Shown: positions 46,263 to 57,247 of the stretch, piece after piece
Layout of the letters: each line of letters opens with the position of its first letter
How positions within the stretch are numbered: position 1 is the stretch's first letter
Assembly: GCA_037127255.1 (NCBI GenBank)
Contig: JBANSL010000005.1
Span: 7,564,001-7,628,000, forward strand
Origin: Persicaria tinctoria
Taxonomy: Eukaryota; Streptophyta; Magnoliopsida; Caryophyllales; Polygonaceae
Direction of reading: 5' to 3'
DNA length: 64,000 nucleotides
The notes under the pieces: generated by a model
Database searches by the model: none
What the model saw: only the letters and a program-made list of their open reading frames with translations
Told to the model about the DNA's origin: nothing
Made by a program: the position numbers and the translations under genes

Positions 46263-48843
46263 GCTCTAATGCAGTACAAAATTCGAACACACTAGCATGC
46301 TCCTAGTTCATAATAATGTGCAGAAATACTGTAAAGGGCCCAGGACAATGTCAAGTGGCATATCCCTCTCCTACCTCCACCCCTTCCGATAGGTGGAGAC
46401 TGGCCAGCTCGTGAATGCATTCATTCATAATAGGGCGGCACGCATGCCTAACCCGCTCCACAATAAAGCCCGCAGGCATATCATAATATAAGGAAGTCAT
46501 GACTCGATTGACTCAGGGTACCCGATGAGGCTGGGCTACCCTATGACCCTAGCAAAGACTCTAGTTACTTCACAGATAACGGTCGTTCTGTTTACATACG
46601 CACAAAGAAATAGAATGCTCAACGATCGATGCAACCTAGCATGGTACTACATGGCATGCTGATCATGAATGCAAGCACCTAGTATATCATGCACCTAAAG
46701 CAGGGAATAGCTCTATTCAATCTGAGTAAGCTCCGAAGAGACTTACCTGGAAATGCAGAACAGCAAGATAACACAAGCAAGGGCCCAAATGCAAGTCCAA
46801 AGCAATCCAAAAGCAATACACCTATCAGCAAGCCATTCCCATAAGCTATCGGTTCATCATTCATACACACAATCTCCAAGTTCTCAACATGTTCAAAACC
46901 AACCGATAGTAAAACCATTTTCCAAAACCTTTCCGATACGATCAATAAAAATCATTCTTCCAATCATACCCATCGATAAATTAATCTGATCAACTACATT
47001 TCCAAACTTTCTTCTCAAAACCAACCTCATTAAAACAAGTCAAAGAATTCCGACATTAACATTTAAACCTTAAAACCAATCTCTCAAAATCATGTTATGG
47101 AATTAATTCCGGCATTTTTGTCACAAAACAATCTTATCTTTACAACCATATTTATAAATCAAAGCCCATATTTCAATTTCCTAAAGTCACAATTAGAACA
47201 TCACAAAATACATATTCAATTAACATCACTTTCCAAAATAACCTTATAAGATAAAAAATTCCAAAAAGAATATATTTATACTTAGCACAAAATTTCAGCA
47301 ATTAATAATAATAATAATAATAATAATCTGATTCAAATCTTAGTTATATAATAACGGTATAAAAGATGATATATATGTATATAATGTGGCAAGATAATAA
47401 CAATTTACCAAAACACAACCCAACAGGCCCAAGTCTCTCACAAGCCCAAACTCCAACCCGACTCCAGCCCACACCCGAAATCAGGACCCGGCCCAGAACC
47501 AATCTGGAGGAGATGAACCGGCTGGCTTTTTAAAATTAGAGGAGAACCGGTTCAGGAATAAGAAAGAAAGGGGGGAGAACCGGGCTTAGACCCTTCTTCA
47601 ACCTAAAGAACAAAGCCGCTTCCACGGAAACGAAACGAAGGGAAGAAAGGAATCCAGGCCCTCGCCGACGATGGTTCTCGCGTCTCGCCGCCCTCGGCCC
47701 TTGCTCACTACTCTCGCTCTCGAGCCCTCGCCTGCCCATCTCGCTTCCTCTCCCTCCCAATCTCACCGTCTCGCAACCCTCTCGTTCTCGCGCTCGCCTC
47801 TACTCGCTCTCAGTCCTCGCTCGATCTCACTGTCACTCCCCGGGTTCAAGGATTCGAGGAAAACAACAATCTAAGTGCTTGAGAAGACTGAAGTAAAAGA
47901 GGAGAGGCTCACCGAGGGATCGAGACACACCAGGGGTTCGTCGGAGAGGATTCGAGGTCAGCCGGAATTCGATTGGCTCGCCGAGGGCTCAGGGCGGTGC
48001 CGGCTTGGTCCTGGATAGGAAGATAATAGCTTAAAGGTGGAGCTTTCATGGGTAGATTGGATGAAAAACGAAAGGAAACGTCCTCACCGACCACGGAGAC
48101 GAGAGACAGGGGAGGGGGAGCTGGTGGCGGCTCGACGAACGGAGGCGGCGACGGTGAGGCTCCTGGCGGCTCCAGGGCTCGGCGTCAGCGGGTCTTCGCG
48201 AAAAGGAGCGCTTGGACTGTGCTGGGTTTCGGCTAGGCGTTGAGAAGGAAGGAGTTGGGTGCTGGGTCTCGGTGTTGCTCAAGAGAACAGGGCGAGGCGC
48301 TCGGAGGAGCTTAGTGGCGCCCAGGGAGGCTGCTGGCGGTGATGGAGGAGGACTGCGTATTGGCATTGGAACCAAACAAGGGAAGGGGAAGAAGACTCTG
48401 TCTGAGCTTTTCAAAGGAAACGAGACACGGGAGGATTTTGGGTCCATTTTGGTTGTTTGTCAAAACAAGGGGGAATCAACTATAAAGAAGTGAGGGGGAA
48501 AGTCTAGATAAAATTTTACCCAAAGGAGAAAGGGTATGAGTTGGATTTGATAAGGATGAGAGAATATGGCGGAATTGTGGTCCCGAGTCGGGAATCTATA
48601 TTTTCGACAATTTATCTTTTAAATCCCGCTCTTTCAATCGTATTTCCAAACTCGAATTAATTAATCCGATAAACCCTCGCTCATATCCCAAAATCTCAAG
48701 TCAAAATAGCGGAATTGAAATCCGTCAGAAAAATCCGTTAAAATCATGCCGGAATTCATTTTAAGAGATTTTACATAATCCGATTTAAATTCATTTTTAA
48801 TTTCTTTTCACGAAATTTAGGATTTAAAATCCGGGCCTTTACA

Positions 48844-49890
48844 CCAGGCGCCATCCTCAGCAGAAGAGAAGCGAGGTCCCGCAGAAGAACCAGCAGCGTG
48901 CTGTGCATCCCCCATAGGATAATCTGTCTGTGCAGGGGCATTCTCCTCAACCTCGTCCTCATCATCCTCGGCATGCTCCTGGTCAGCTGTGATGTATAGG
49001 GTGTTGTTGAAAGGGCCATAAGGTAAGGGCCTAGGAAGGTGCAGTCGGTGCTCTCCATGCCTCCCCGACTTCCAAATCCAGCCTCCGACATCCGAGCCCT
49101 CAATGAAGAAAGATCTCCTGAGCTGCTCCATTGTATAGGTATACCCCCCAAATATAGGTGCACCGCACTGTTCAGGCTGTAGAAACCGGTAAGCGATGAG
49201 GCTAATCATGCCTCCCAAACCAAACCTCCATGTCTGCTTCCCTTAGCTTGGATCTTCAAGCAGCTTTCCAAAAAAATCTCAACCCAGTCTGGTGTACCAC
49301 GGGACTGGGGAGCCAGACTCTATAACCAGGCTAGATCACAAGCAGGCACCTTGTTCACGTCGCCTTGGCCGCTGAAAGATATGGCCAAGACCTTGTGCAC
49401 AAGACGAAGGCAAGTGTGGACGAAATTGTAGTTATACTCTCCCTTGTGGCCGTCAAATCGAGTTCCAGTCGCTCTGAAGTCTGAACCATACATCATGGCA
49501 TTGCTGCTCTGTCGCCATGAAATACCAATCCGGGGTGGGTGCTCGCGAGATCCCAAAAATCTGTCTCAGCTCGTTATGTGTGCAAACGTGAGGCTGATCC
49601 AACAAGTTGAACCTAATCCTCGAGTTATCTACCTGCTGAAACGTGGCCAGAAACTCCCATGCCAGCTCAGGATACGTGGGGGCACTACGGTCTATAAATC
49701 CCCCCAAACCGCCATGGTTAATCATCCGCCTTGTAACATCTAACATGCCCAATGTCTGTAGGGCAGGAATATGGAAAAACTTCGTCTGTACGAATCGTTT
49801 TGGATCGAAGCTTTTAAAGATCTTCCTCTGTTCGTCAGACGCATTCCTCAAATCAAATCTCAGCAGTGATATCAACCAATCCCAAGCCAA
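48844..49890 (-). pseudogene. ATHILA ORF (PF03078-like), N-terminal part
   Basis: Minus-strand pieces AWDWLISLLRFDLRNASDEQ, DRSAPTYPELAWEFLATFQQ, FGISRAPTPDWYF and GSDVGGWIWKSGRHGEHRL match the Arabidopsis ATHILA ORF-1 protein family in order. A frameshift near 49500 and stops near 49320 and 49240 break it, and an acidic stretch EDDEDEVEENAP precedes the point where the LTR (41595-48843) was inserted. In Athila elements this gene follows integrase, as here. Confidence 0.7.
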
Positions 49891-50822
49891 TCAACAAAAT
49901 CCAAATCAAATTCCACACACCTCAAGCTAATAAACCAAATCCACACCAATTCAGCCTACTAACACAAATAATTCTCAAGCAAACCACCAAATCCCAATTC
50001 TTCAATCAACAAATCCCAAATTCACAATAACTCAATAACACAAGTTTCCAATTTCAACTCACAACCAAGAACCAAACAATACCACCCCAAATCTTTAACG
50101 TCTCCACTGTTCAAACCAAATTCCAACTTAAATCCTCAACTCCACACATTATAATTAAAACAAACCTCAACTCCGCAGCGGACAAAGGTGGGCGCAGCAG
50201 CTGGGTCGAAACTTCAGATCCAGGGCGCGAGTTCCGTGGTGCTGAGGCGGATCCGGCGATAGGTGCTCGGTGGGGGTCGGAACTGGCGAGTGGGAGGTAG
50301 GGGAGTGGCTAAGAAGGAAAGGAAAGAGAAAGCTTGGGATTGGCTATGGTGATTTGGAAGGTTGAGGAATAAGACAATGGTGGGTTGAGTTTCTTTGAAG
50401 GGGCGGCAGGGGTTTGAGAGGAAAGAGGTAGGGTTGAAGGAGACACTCCCGTGGTCTATCTATCTTTATTTTTATTTTTATTTTTATTTTATTTTATTAT
50501 GGATAGTCACGGACCTGATGTGCGGAGGGCGGAGCATATGCTGCGGCCGCCGCATGTGCTCCCCGCCGTGGATTGATGTGCGGCCGCCGCCGCATGGATG
50601 TTGCGGCCGCCGCCAGTGTAGTGGTTGCCGGTCATGTTTCCGTCTTTTATTTTATTTTATTTTTATTACTACCTATGTTAACTAATCCTAAAATAAATAA
50701 CTAATGAAAACTACCTAAGAAAATAATAAGGATGAGAAAGAAAGGAGAACTTACCTCGGGTTGCCTCCCGAGCAGCGCCTTTGTTTCAAGTCGTTGGCTC
50801 GACGTGATGGTCTTTGAGTGGC
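49891..50822 (-). other. Spacer between integrase and ATHILA ORF with GC-rich palindromes
   Basis: No ORF. The plus strand is CAAT-rich at 49900-50170. At 50518-50630 there is a cluster of GCGGCCGCCGCAT-type motifs like that in the LTR. Several short (TTTTA)n runs. Confidence 0.55.
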
Positions 50823-51940
50823 CTAATGGGTTAGTTCAGCAAGCACCAACTCCTCCTCTTCGTTATGTGGAATGTTCTCAAAGTATGGATTAACTCTATG
50901 ACCGTTAACCTTAAAGATCTCATTAGACTTAGGATCATAGAGTTCAATTACTCCGTGAGAGAAAATCCTTGAGATGGTATAGGGTCCCTCCCACCTTGAT
51001 CTAAGCTTTCCAGGGAAACGTTTCAGGCGTGATTTGTACAGAAGAACCTTGTCTCCTATTGTTAGCTCTTTCCGCATGATATGTTTGTCATGCCGAGCCT
51101 TGGTCTTTTCCTTGTAGATCACTGCATTATCATAAGCATCCGGACGCAATTCCTCTAGCTCTTGCAATTGAAGCTTTCTGAACTCACCCACTTCATCCAA
51201 CCTCATATTGCAATTCTTTACAGCCCCATACGCCTTATGTTGAAGCTCTACAGGGAGATGACATGCCTTTCCAAAGACAATTCGATAAGGGGACATACCA
51301 ATAGGAGTCTTATAGGCCGTCCGATAGGCCCAAAGAGCGTCATTCAGCCGTAGACTCCAATCCTTCCTGTTAGGTGCCACTGTTTTCTCCAAGAATGGTC
51401 TTTATCTCTCTATTTGATATCTCCGCTTGACCATTGGTCTGAGGATGATAAGTAGTTGACACTCTCTATGTGACATGGTACTTCTTTGACAAGAGAGTGA
51501 TCGTCCTGTTGCAGAAATGTGTCCCTCTGTCGCTAATTATAGCCTTAGGCACCCCAAATCTTGCGAAAATGGTATCTTTCATGAATTATGCAACTACTTT
51601 AGAATCATCAGTTCTGGTGGCCTTTGCCTCCACCCACTTGGAGACATAGTCCACCGCAAGCAAAATATATATATTCCCAAAAGAACTAGGGAAGGGACCC
51701 ATAAAATCGATACCCCAAACATCAAAAATTTCACCAAATATGACAGTTGTTTGTGGCATTTCATTTCGAGCCGATATGTTCCCAATCCTTTGGCATCTAT
51801 CGCAAGATTTACAGAAAGCATTAGCATCCCTAAACAAGTGAGGCCAAAAGAAACCTGCTTCTAAAACTTTCCTAGCAGTCTTTTGAGGACCAAAGTGGCC
51901 TCCACATTCATGAGCATGACAAAAAGCGGCCTCTGCTGCG
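50823..51940 (-). pseudogene. Ty3/gypsy integrase (Athila lineage)
   Basis: Minus strand: H2C2 zinc finger ([10 protein letters not shown] ... CKSCDRCQR), core acidic residues in [22 protein letters not shown] and [11 protein letters not shown] (the D-D-E triad), then the C-terminal part [20 protein letters not shown] and [20 protein letters not shown]. Two stop codons (near 51584 and 51470) and one frameshift near 51390 inactivate it. Reverse transcriptase and RNase H are missing: just before the zinc finger the sequence jumps to LTR. Confidence 0.85.
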
Positions 51941-52221
51941 GCCGCGGCATGCTGTTTTGCCGAATCTTCTTGTCTTCCTTTGCGGGTTTCTCCTCTTGTT
52001 TTGCATCTTTCCTTCCTTGTTCCTTCCAATGTTTCTTGTGTTCCTCTTCGAGATATTGCATCTCCCAAATGTGTTCTGATTCAATCTGCGAGATAAACAC
52101 AAAATTGCGCAGAATCCGAACTCTTCTAAAATAATCACAAGATGCAATTTAGCAACAAAGTATGAAAGAAATGCAATCTAACTAAACTAAAAATGCCTAT
52201 AATGCCTATCTAAAATATGCA
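51940..52221 (-). repeat. 5' LTR remnant of the Athila-type element, fused to integrase
   Basis: Matches the first 280 bases of the 39511-40065 LTR. The LTR, primer site, gag and most of pol between it and integrase have been deleted, with the join at about 51930-51945 in a GCGGCCGC motif. Its outer edge meets the next LTR head-to-head at ATGCAT. Confidence 0.75.
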
Positions 52222-53619
52222 TTTAGATGGTCATAATAGGTTGCATTTAGCTTAGTTCAGATTCATATCATGCATGATTGAAGTAGAATTTGCATATTTG
52301 CTCTCTATGTTTGTGGAGTCGAAATCTACACGTTTTATTGATTATTTCAGGTAACTGTGGATCCGAGAAGGAGAAATGGGTTGATGATGCATTAGGTGAG
52401 GAAGTCTAGTTGATCGAAGAAGCTTAAATGAAGATCTAAAGAGGTCCTGAGAAGAAGAAGCGAGCCTAAACGAAGAACAAGTCTGCAGAAGTTGTCGCCA
52501 TACATGCTGAACTTGTTTTGCACTTTTTGGAGGCCTCGGTTGTCCGATCGACTATTATGACCATGCGTTGGAAAGCTCTTTCAAAGAGCTACAACTTTCT
52601 TGTTGACGAGAGCTGATTCAAAGTAGATTTTTCGTAAAAGACCATTGTTGTGGGCGCAACAATGTGCAGCGGCCGCAGCATTTGCCGCGGTCGTCGCATT
52701 TGCCCAAAGCGACGCGTTTTGCGTCCGGTGACTGTTTTATCTATCTAGACCCTATTTACCTATCTTTGTTTTTTGGAGGCCGACTTGGATACGAATTGGA
52801 GGAGATTAGAGGGGCTTGGCCCTAGATTTTCATTCATTCATTAGATTTGGTTTCAACACGATTTTAGTTGGAGATTGAGAGCGATGTTCGTCATGGGCAG
52901 CTAAACTCTCATCGTTCTACTTGCATTTTGAAGCTTTATTTGGATTGATTGTGAGTTTCTGAATCTTGTTCTTTATTTCCTATATTAAATGTTTCGACTT
53001 CTTTGCGCTTATTGATTGATTGTTTTGTTCTATCTTGTCTGGCCAACTAGTTAGATCAATTCAATTGCTAGAGTTTTGTAGATTCCTGATTGTGAACCTT
53101 AATCCAAGTAGCAAACTTGTCCCTTTAGGACTGATTGAACTAATTGGATAAGTAGGAAGTTGGATGTGTTGTTAAATCCCTCTTTAGGGACTGCAAATAC
53201 CTTGGTTAATCTCTGAACTTAAAGTTATCAATTGGATTAAATCCTTTTTTAGGGACTGTTCAATTGATAAGGGTTTCTAGGACTGATTGGACTAGTAACT
53301 ATATTAGGTCGGGACAAGGGCATTCATAGGAAGACTAAAAGGACAAGAGGAAGTTACAATATCAATTCAACCAAATAAAATGGATAATTGTAGGTAGAGC
53401 GATCTTCTCTTAATTGTTTTGCATCAATCTGTTTATAGTTTATTTTGTTTTCTTTTCAATCTCAATCAACCAAAACCCCCCTTTCTACTAATTGGTAAAT
53501 ACACATTGTTGAGAAATACTTGATTCTCCGTGGGATCGACCTTTTACTTACTTGCTATACTAGTTTGAAGGTTTGAGTTTTATTTTGATACGGTTTACGC
53601 GACTAAAAACCGTTCGTCA
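52215..53619 (+). mobile_element. Athila-type LTR (plus strand), solo or orphan
   Basis: About 1.4 kb. The start (TGCATTTAGATGGTCATAAT) resembles the Athila LTR start, and the GCGGCCGC zone (52660-52735) and the block 'ggccgacttgg...gcgatgttcgtcatgggcagctaaact' match the minus-strand LTR at 39511-39690. The end 'ctccgtgggatcgacctttt...ccgttcgtca' is the usual 3' end of these LTRs. No primer site or gag follows. Confidence 0.65.
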
Positions 53620-54246
53620 CATTCATATGGGCTTGACTTAGTATATGGGTGATTCAATCATAAAGTATGGAATAATTTGCCACATAAGGTGACAATTGGA
53701 GCTTCCAATTGCTGGATAAATGGCATGGTGGGAGATGGTGCGTGCTACCTTCACACACATGAGGCGACAATGGGAGTTTTCAATTTCGCATACACATGGA
53801 GGGTCCGGCTACAAATATCAGCATGTGTTGAAATTCAAGCTACGAAAATCAGTGGGAATTTTTTTGTGGCAATACATCATCTTGTATTTTTGTGTGAGTT
53901 GGATTGTAGGGTCAAAAACGAGTTAGCGAGTCAGCTGTAATTTTTTTCCATGTTCATAGCTACCAGTAGTTTCATTGTATAAGCATTGAGGACAATGCTT
54001 TATAAGAGGGAGAGTATTGTTAGGGATTGGATATATAGAGTTAATAAGTGTAATTAGTAGAAAGTTAGGTTTGGAGTTATAAATACCTATCTCGGTATGT
54101 ACGGGGCATCCATGAATGAAATAGAATTACAGACTTCATCTTCTTCAACCTCTCGATCTCTCTAATATCTCTTCTCTCTTTCTCAATCTCTCACAAACCT
54201 CCATTGAAGCCATGATCTCTCTCCATCCGACCTTCGGGTCCTAACA
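53620..54246 (+). mobile_element. 3' end of another LTR retrotransposon
   Basis: An LTR of 229 bp (54018-54246) with TGTTAGG...CCTAACA ends is preceded by the polypurine-like 'ataagagggagagtat' and the phrase 'cattgaggacaatgc', typical just upstream of gypsy 3' LTRs. The upstream 400 bases hold an 87-codon ORF with no recognised domain. The 5' part is absent. Confidence 0.65.
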
Positions 54247-54305
54247 ACAACATTTATTAACATATGTCGTTTTCTTTATAAAAAATAATTATGGCTATAA
54301 CTAAT

Positions 54306-54545
54306 ATTTTATAAAAATAAATTTTATCTACCACTTATATCGATTTAATAAATTTGTATAGTATTATATTTAAGGGATACCGTACATATCTTATCCTAAT
54401 ATATTATATATTTTATAAAAATAAATTTTATCTACCACTTATATCGATTTGATAAATTTGTATAGTATATATTATATATTTATATTTAAGGGATAACGTA
54501 CATATCTTATCCTAATATATTATATATAATATATATTTTGTCCAG
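54306..54545 (+). repeat. About 115-bp tandem duplication
   Basis: 'attttataaaaataaattttatctaccacttatatcg' and the following 'taagggataacgtacatatcttatcc' occur twice in succession (54309 and 54411). Confidence 0.75.
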
Positions 54546-55069
54546 AATTGAATATTGGATGAATATTAGTAGGGACCTTATTATAAATTTATTACGTGAC
54601 ATTTTGTCCATAATAGTTGGTATATACATTTTCTGGATTAAAATCTATATAATGATTGTTTATTACAGTATTACTACGATGTATTATGTTTTTTAGTATA
54701 ATTTGACGTCATGGATATTGATCAAAATTTGACGGAATTCATAATATTGGATAAGATTATTTCATCTAAAAAGTTAAGTTTTCTACCCGATTAAGATATA
54801 AGGTTAGATATTTATGAAAAAACCTAATTAAGATATAAGGTTATATTGGATAGATTATGTATCAAAAAAATAAGTTTTTTACCTAACTATATTGACTTAA
54901 TAATTAATGTGGCCCAAAAATATAATGTCACTTTAATCCAGAAAACACGCGAGGGGAAATAATCCCGTTTAATCCAGAAAATTCCGTGATTGATATTGTG
55001 AGCATAAGATATAAAGGATGAAAATTAATAAAAGGAAATAAAAAAACATATATTCACAATAATTAAAAA
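54546..55069. other. AT-rich upstream sequence of the cupin gene
   Basis: No gene or transposon end seen. 'cctaattaagatataaggtta' type phrases repeat near 54790 and 54830. Confidence 0.4.
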
Positions 55070-55197
55070 TATCTTCACAACTCAATGAATTCATAATTGC
55101 AATACGACGCGTTGAATTATTACAGATGTCTTCACAATTCATAATTGCAATACGACGCGCCCTTCACAAATTACAAATGTCTTCACAATTATAAAAG
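55070..55197 (+). promoter_or_regulatory. Cupin gene promoter: duplicated element and TATA box
   Basis: 'cttcacaa(c/t)t...cataattgcaatacgacgcg' is present twice (55074-55112 and 55130-55160), with a further 'gtcttcacaattataaaagg'. TATAAAAG at 55190-55197 is 81 bases before the start codon. Confidence 0.55.
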
Positions 55198-55277
55198 GAG
55201 CTTCGATCAACAAAGCCTACATTCTCCACACAACTAAGGTTAACATTGAATTGGTACATTGGAGAAGAAGTTGAAAG

Positions 55278-56616
55278 ATGAAGATGTTGCTAGGATCGCC
55301 TGACAAGGTGTTCGAAGGCGAAGGCGGAACCTACTACGCGTGGACGAGTGCCAAGCTGCCTGTGCTCGCCGACTCCAAGGTTGGAGCTTGTAAGCTCGTT
55401 TTGCCGCATCGGGGCTTCGCCATTCCCCACTATGGCGATTCCACAAAGATTGCCTTTGTTCTTCAAGGTGCCTACTTTAATTTCTCAAAAAAAATTACTC
55501 AATTTGTTTGATTACAAAAGTTTAAGTCATTGTGTAGAGTCTAGTGAGGAATGGTTGGTCTGATTTCACCAGACGCCCAAAAGGATACGGTGGTAATTTC
55601 ACAAAAAATTTACTCAATGTGTTTGATTACAAAAGGTTAAGTCATTGTGTAGGGTCTGGTGAGGGGATGGCTGGGCTGATTTCACCAGACGCCCAAAAGG
55701 AGACGGTGGTGAGGCTAAAGAAGGGAGACTGCCTCACCGTCGATAAAGGGGTGGTTTCATGGTGGTACAACCCCAGCGATTCCTTGCTCGAAGTCGTCTT
55801 TATGGGGGAAACGTCTGACGCAATAGTCCCTGGCGAATTCACCTACCTCTTTCTCTCCGGCACCAACGGCTTGTTCCACTTCTTCACGCAAGAATTCATG
55901 TTAAAACTCTACAACATGAAGGAGGAAGAAGTCAGCCGTCTCACCTCAAGCCAGGACGGGATGATCGCCCTCAAGCTCCGGGAAGGTGTCGGGCCAGATG
56001 CAAGCCTTCCCTTGCAGGATTGCTTCAACTTCGGTGAGGAATCGCCGGAGCTAGAAGTCCCCGGCGGGGGGTTGATCAAGAGGTTCACGAGCGGGGAAGA
56101 CGACAAAGTGAAGGTGGGGTTGATGTTGACTCCTGGAGCTGAGCTGAGCGCGTTCGAGATAAAGCTGCAGCCGAAAGGCGCCCTTCCGCCATTGTACATG
56201 GCGAGATCAGCTGCTCAGGTCTTCTATGTCGTCACGGGGAAGGTTTGGGTGCAGATTGTGAGCGGAAATGGCGGGATCGAGCTCGACCAACACATCGAGG
56301 CTGGGTACCTGTTTGTGGTACCCAAGTTTTATATGGTCGCCATGGTTGCTGGGGATGAAGGTTTGCAGTGTTTGTCTCTTATGACTACTTCCGAGTAAGT
56401 ATATATACATATATATTTAACTCATCTTGATCCAAACATATATACGTCAAAAGTTGATTGTATCTATAAATTATTTGCAGGCCTGTGTTGGGTCAGTTGT
56501 CGAATATATGGAGAGCATTGTCGCCTAGCGTGCTTGAAGTTTCGCTGAATTTGGAGGATGTTAAAGTTGATGGCTCCAAGATTGAGAACGCTTCAATCAT
56601 CCAACGGGCGAAGTAA
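55278..56616 (+). CDS. Two-domain cupin, 11S globulin / glutelin type-D-like
   Basis: Bicupin protein related to 11S seed storage globulins but of the shorter cytosolic type without a signal peptide (Arabidopsis At1g07750-like). Exons 55278-55467, 55653-56394 and 56481-56616, GT-AG, give 355 residues, matching the family. The N terminus reads KVFEGEGGTYYAWTSAKLP, followed by the first cupin barrel (ACKLVLPHRGFAIPHYGDS, AFVLQGSGEG, RLKKGDCLTVDKGVVSWWYN, VVFMGETSD) and the second (VGLMLTPGAELSAFEIKLQP, AAQVFYVVTGKVWVQIV, HIEAGYLFVVPKFYMVAMV). The third exon gives WRALSPSVLEVSLNL. Whether it stores nitrogen or binds a ligand is unknown. Intron 1 contains a tandem copy of the intron-exon 2 border. 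An in-frame stop directly after exon 2's donor (GAG TAA) would give a slightly shorter form if intron 2 is kept. Confidence 0.9.
55495..55724 (+). repeat. 115-bp partial tandem duplication across the intron 1 / exon 2 border
   Basis: The stretch from TTACTCAATTTG (55495) is repeated from 55610. Each unit includes an acceptor (gtgtag) and the first 60 or so bases of exon 2 (TCACCAGACGCCCAAAAGGA in both). The first copy leads to a TGA after nine codons, so the second copy must be the true exon. Confidence 0.85.
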
Positions 56617-56942
56617 CAATAACAAATCAGTAAATCTCGCAATTAAGTGGGGTTTGATGGTTAGGATGTACGCACTTTTTTCCCAAAAAAAATCAAGAGA
56701 GTGTTTTGACGGGCGAAGTAAACTTTATTAAAATTTATGTGTGTATGGTTAAGAATAAGGGATTCAATCACGAGTCATATACTCCATCAAGTTCAATCCA
56801 AATACCATGTTTTTCAACAACATTCTTATTACCTAATCAATTCGATTCCTCTAGAGTCTACAACCTAAGAAGGGATTGAGTTCTTTGTCATATGACAATG
56901 TGAAATGTATATCTATCTATTATCAATATCAATCAATCAGTA

Positions 56943-57178
56943 CTCCATCCGATCCAAAATACATATCGTTTGACTTTTTAACACGTATTTTAAGGAGCTA
57001 AAACCTAGGTAACATATTCACTTTTTTTTTCTTTTTTTTTTTTACAATTTAATACTTATTACCAACAAATATTAATTAGTAAAAAATCATTTAAAAAAAG
57101 TTGATATTTTATATCGTTTTTACCTTCTTAAAATATATATTGAAAAGTCAAACGACATATATTTTGGATCGGAAGTAG
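56943..57178. mobile_element. MITE, uninterrupted member of the 18853-19284 family
   Basis: The ends are CTCCATCCGATCCAAAATA and, reversed, CTACTTCCGATCCAAAATA, with TA at 56941-56942 and 57179-57180. 236 bp. Confidence 0.78.
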
Positions 57179-57247
57179 TAATAAAACAGAAACATGAATT
57201 GATATACCAAGAGAAGCCGAGGCTTAAAACCGCTCTAGAGATGCTAA

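Larger units (their letters stand above)
41595..48843 (-). mobile_element. Gypsy-type LTR, probably solo (about 3.07 kb), with a nested element
   Basis: The ends are TGTAACGGCCCAGG at 41595 and, in reverse, TGTAAAGGCCCGG at 48843, with 5-bp duplication ccagg at 41590-41594 and 48844-48848. Removing the nested element (42085-46262) and its extra TSD leaves about 3066 bp without any gag or pol, so I read it as a solo LTR left by LTR-LTR recombination. The GC-rich ORFs at 47536-48447 overlap on both strands and are LTR sequence, not genes. The left 700 bases match 1-722. Orientation (minus) is inferred from that match. Confidence 0.75.

Noticed and set aside
47536..48493. Several overlapping GC-rich ORFs on both strands
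   Set aside because: They lie within the LTR defined by the ccagg duplication, overlap each other in several frames and have Arg/Ser/Pro low-complexity content.
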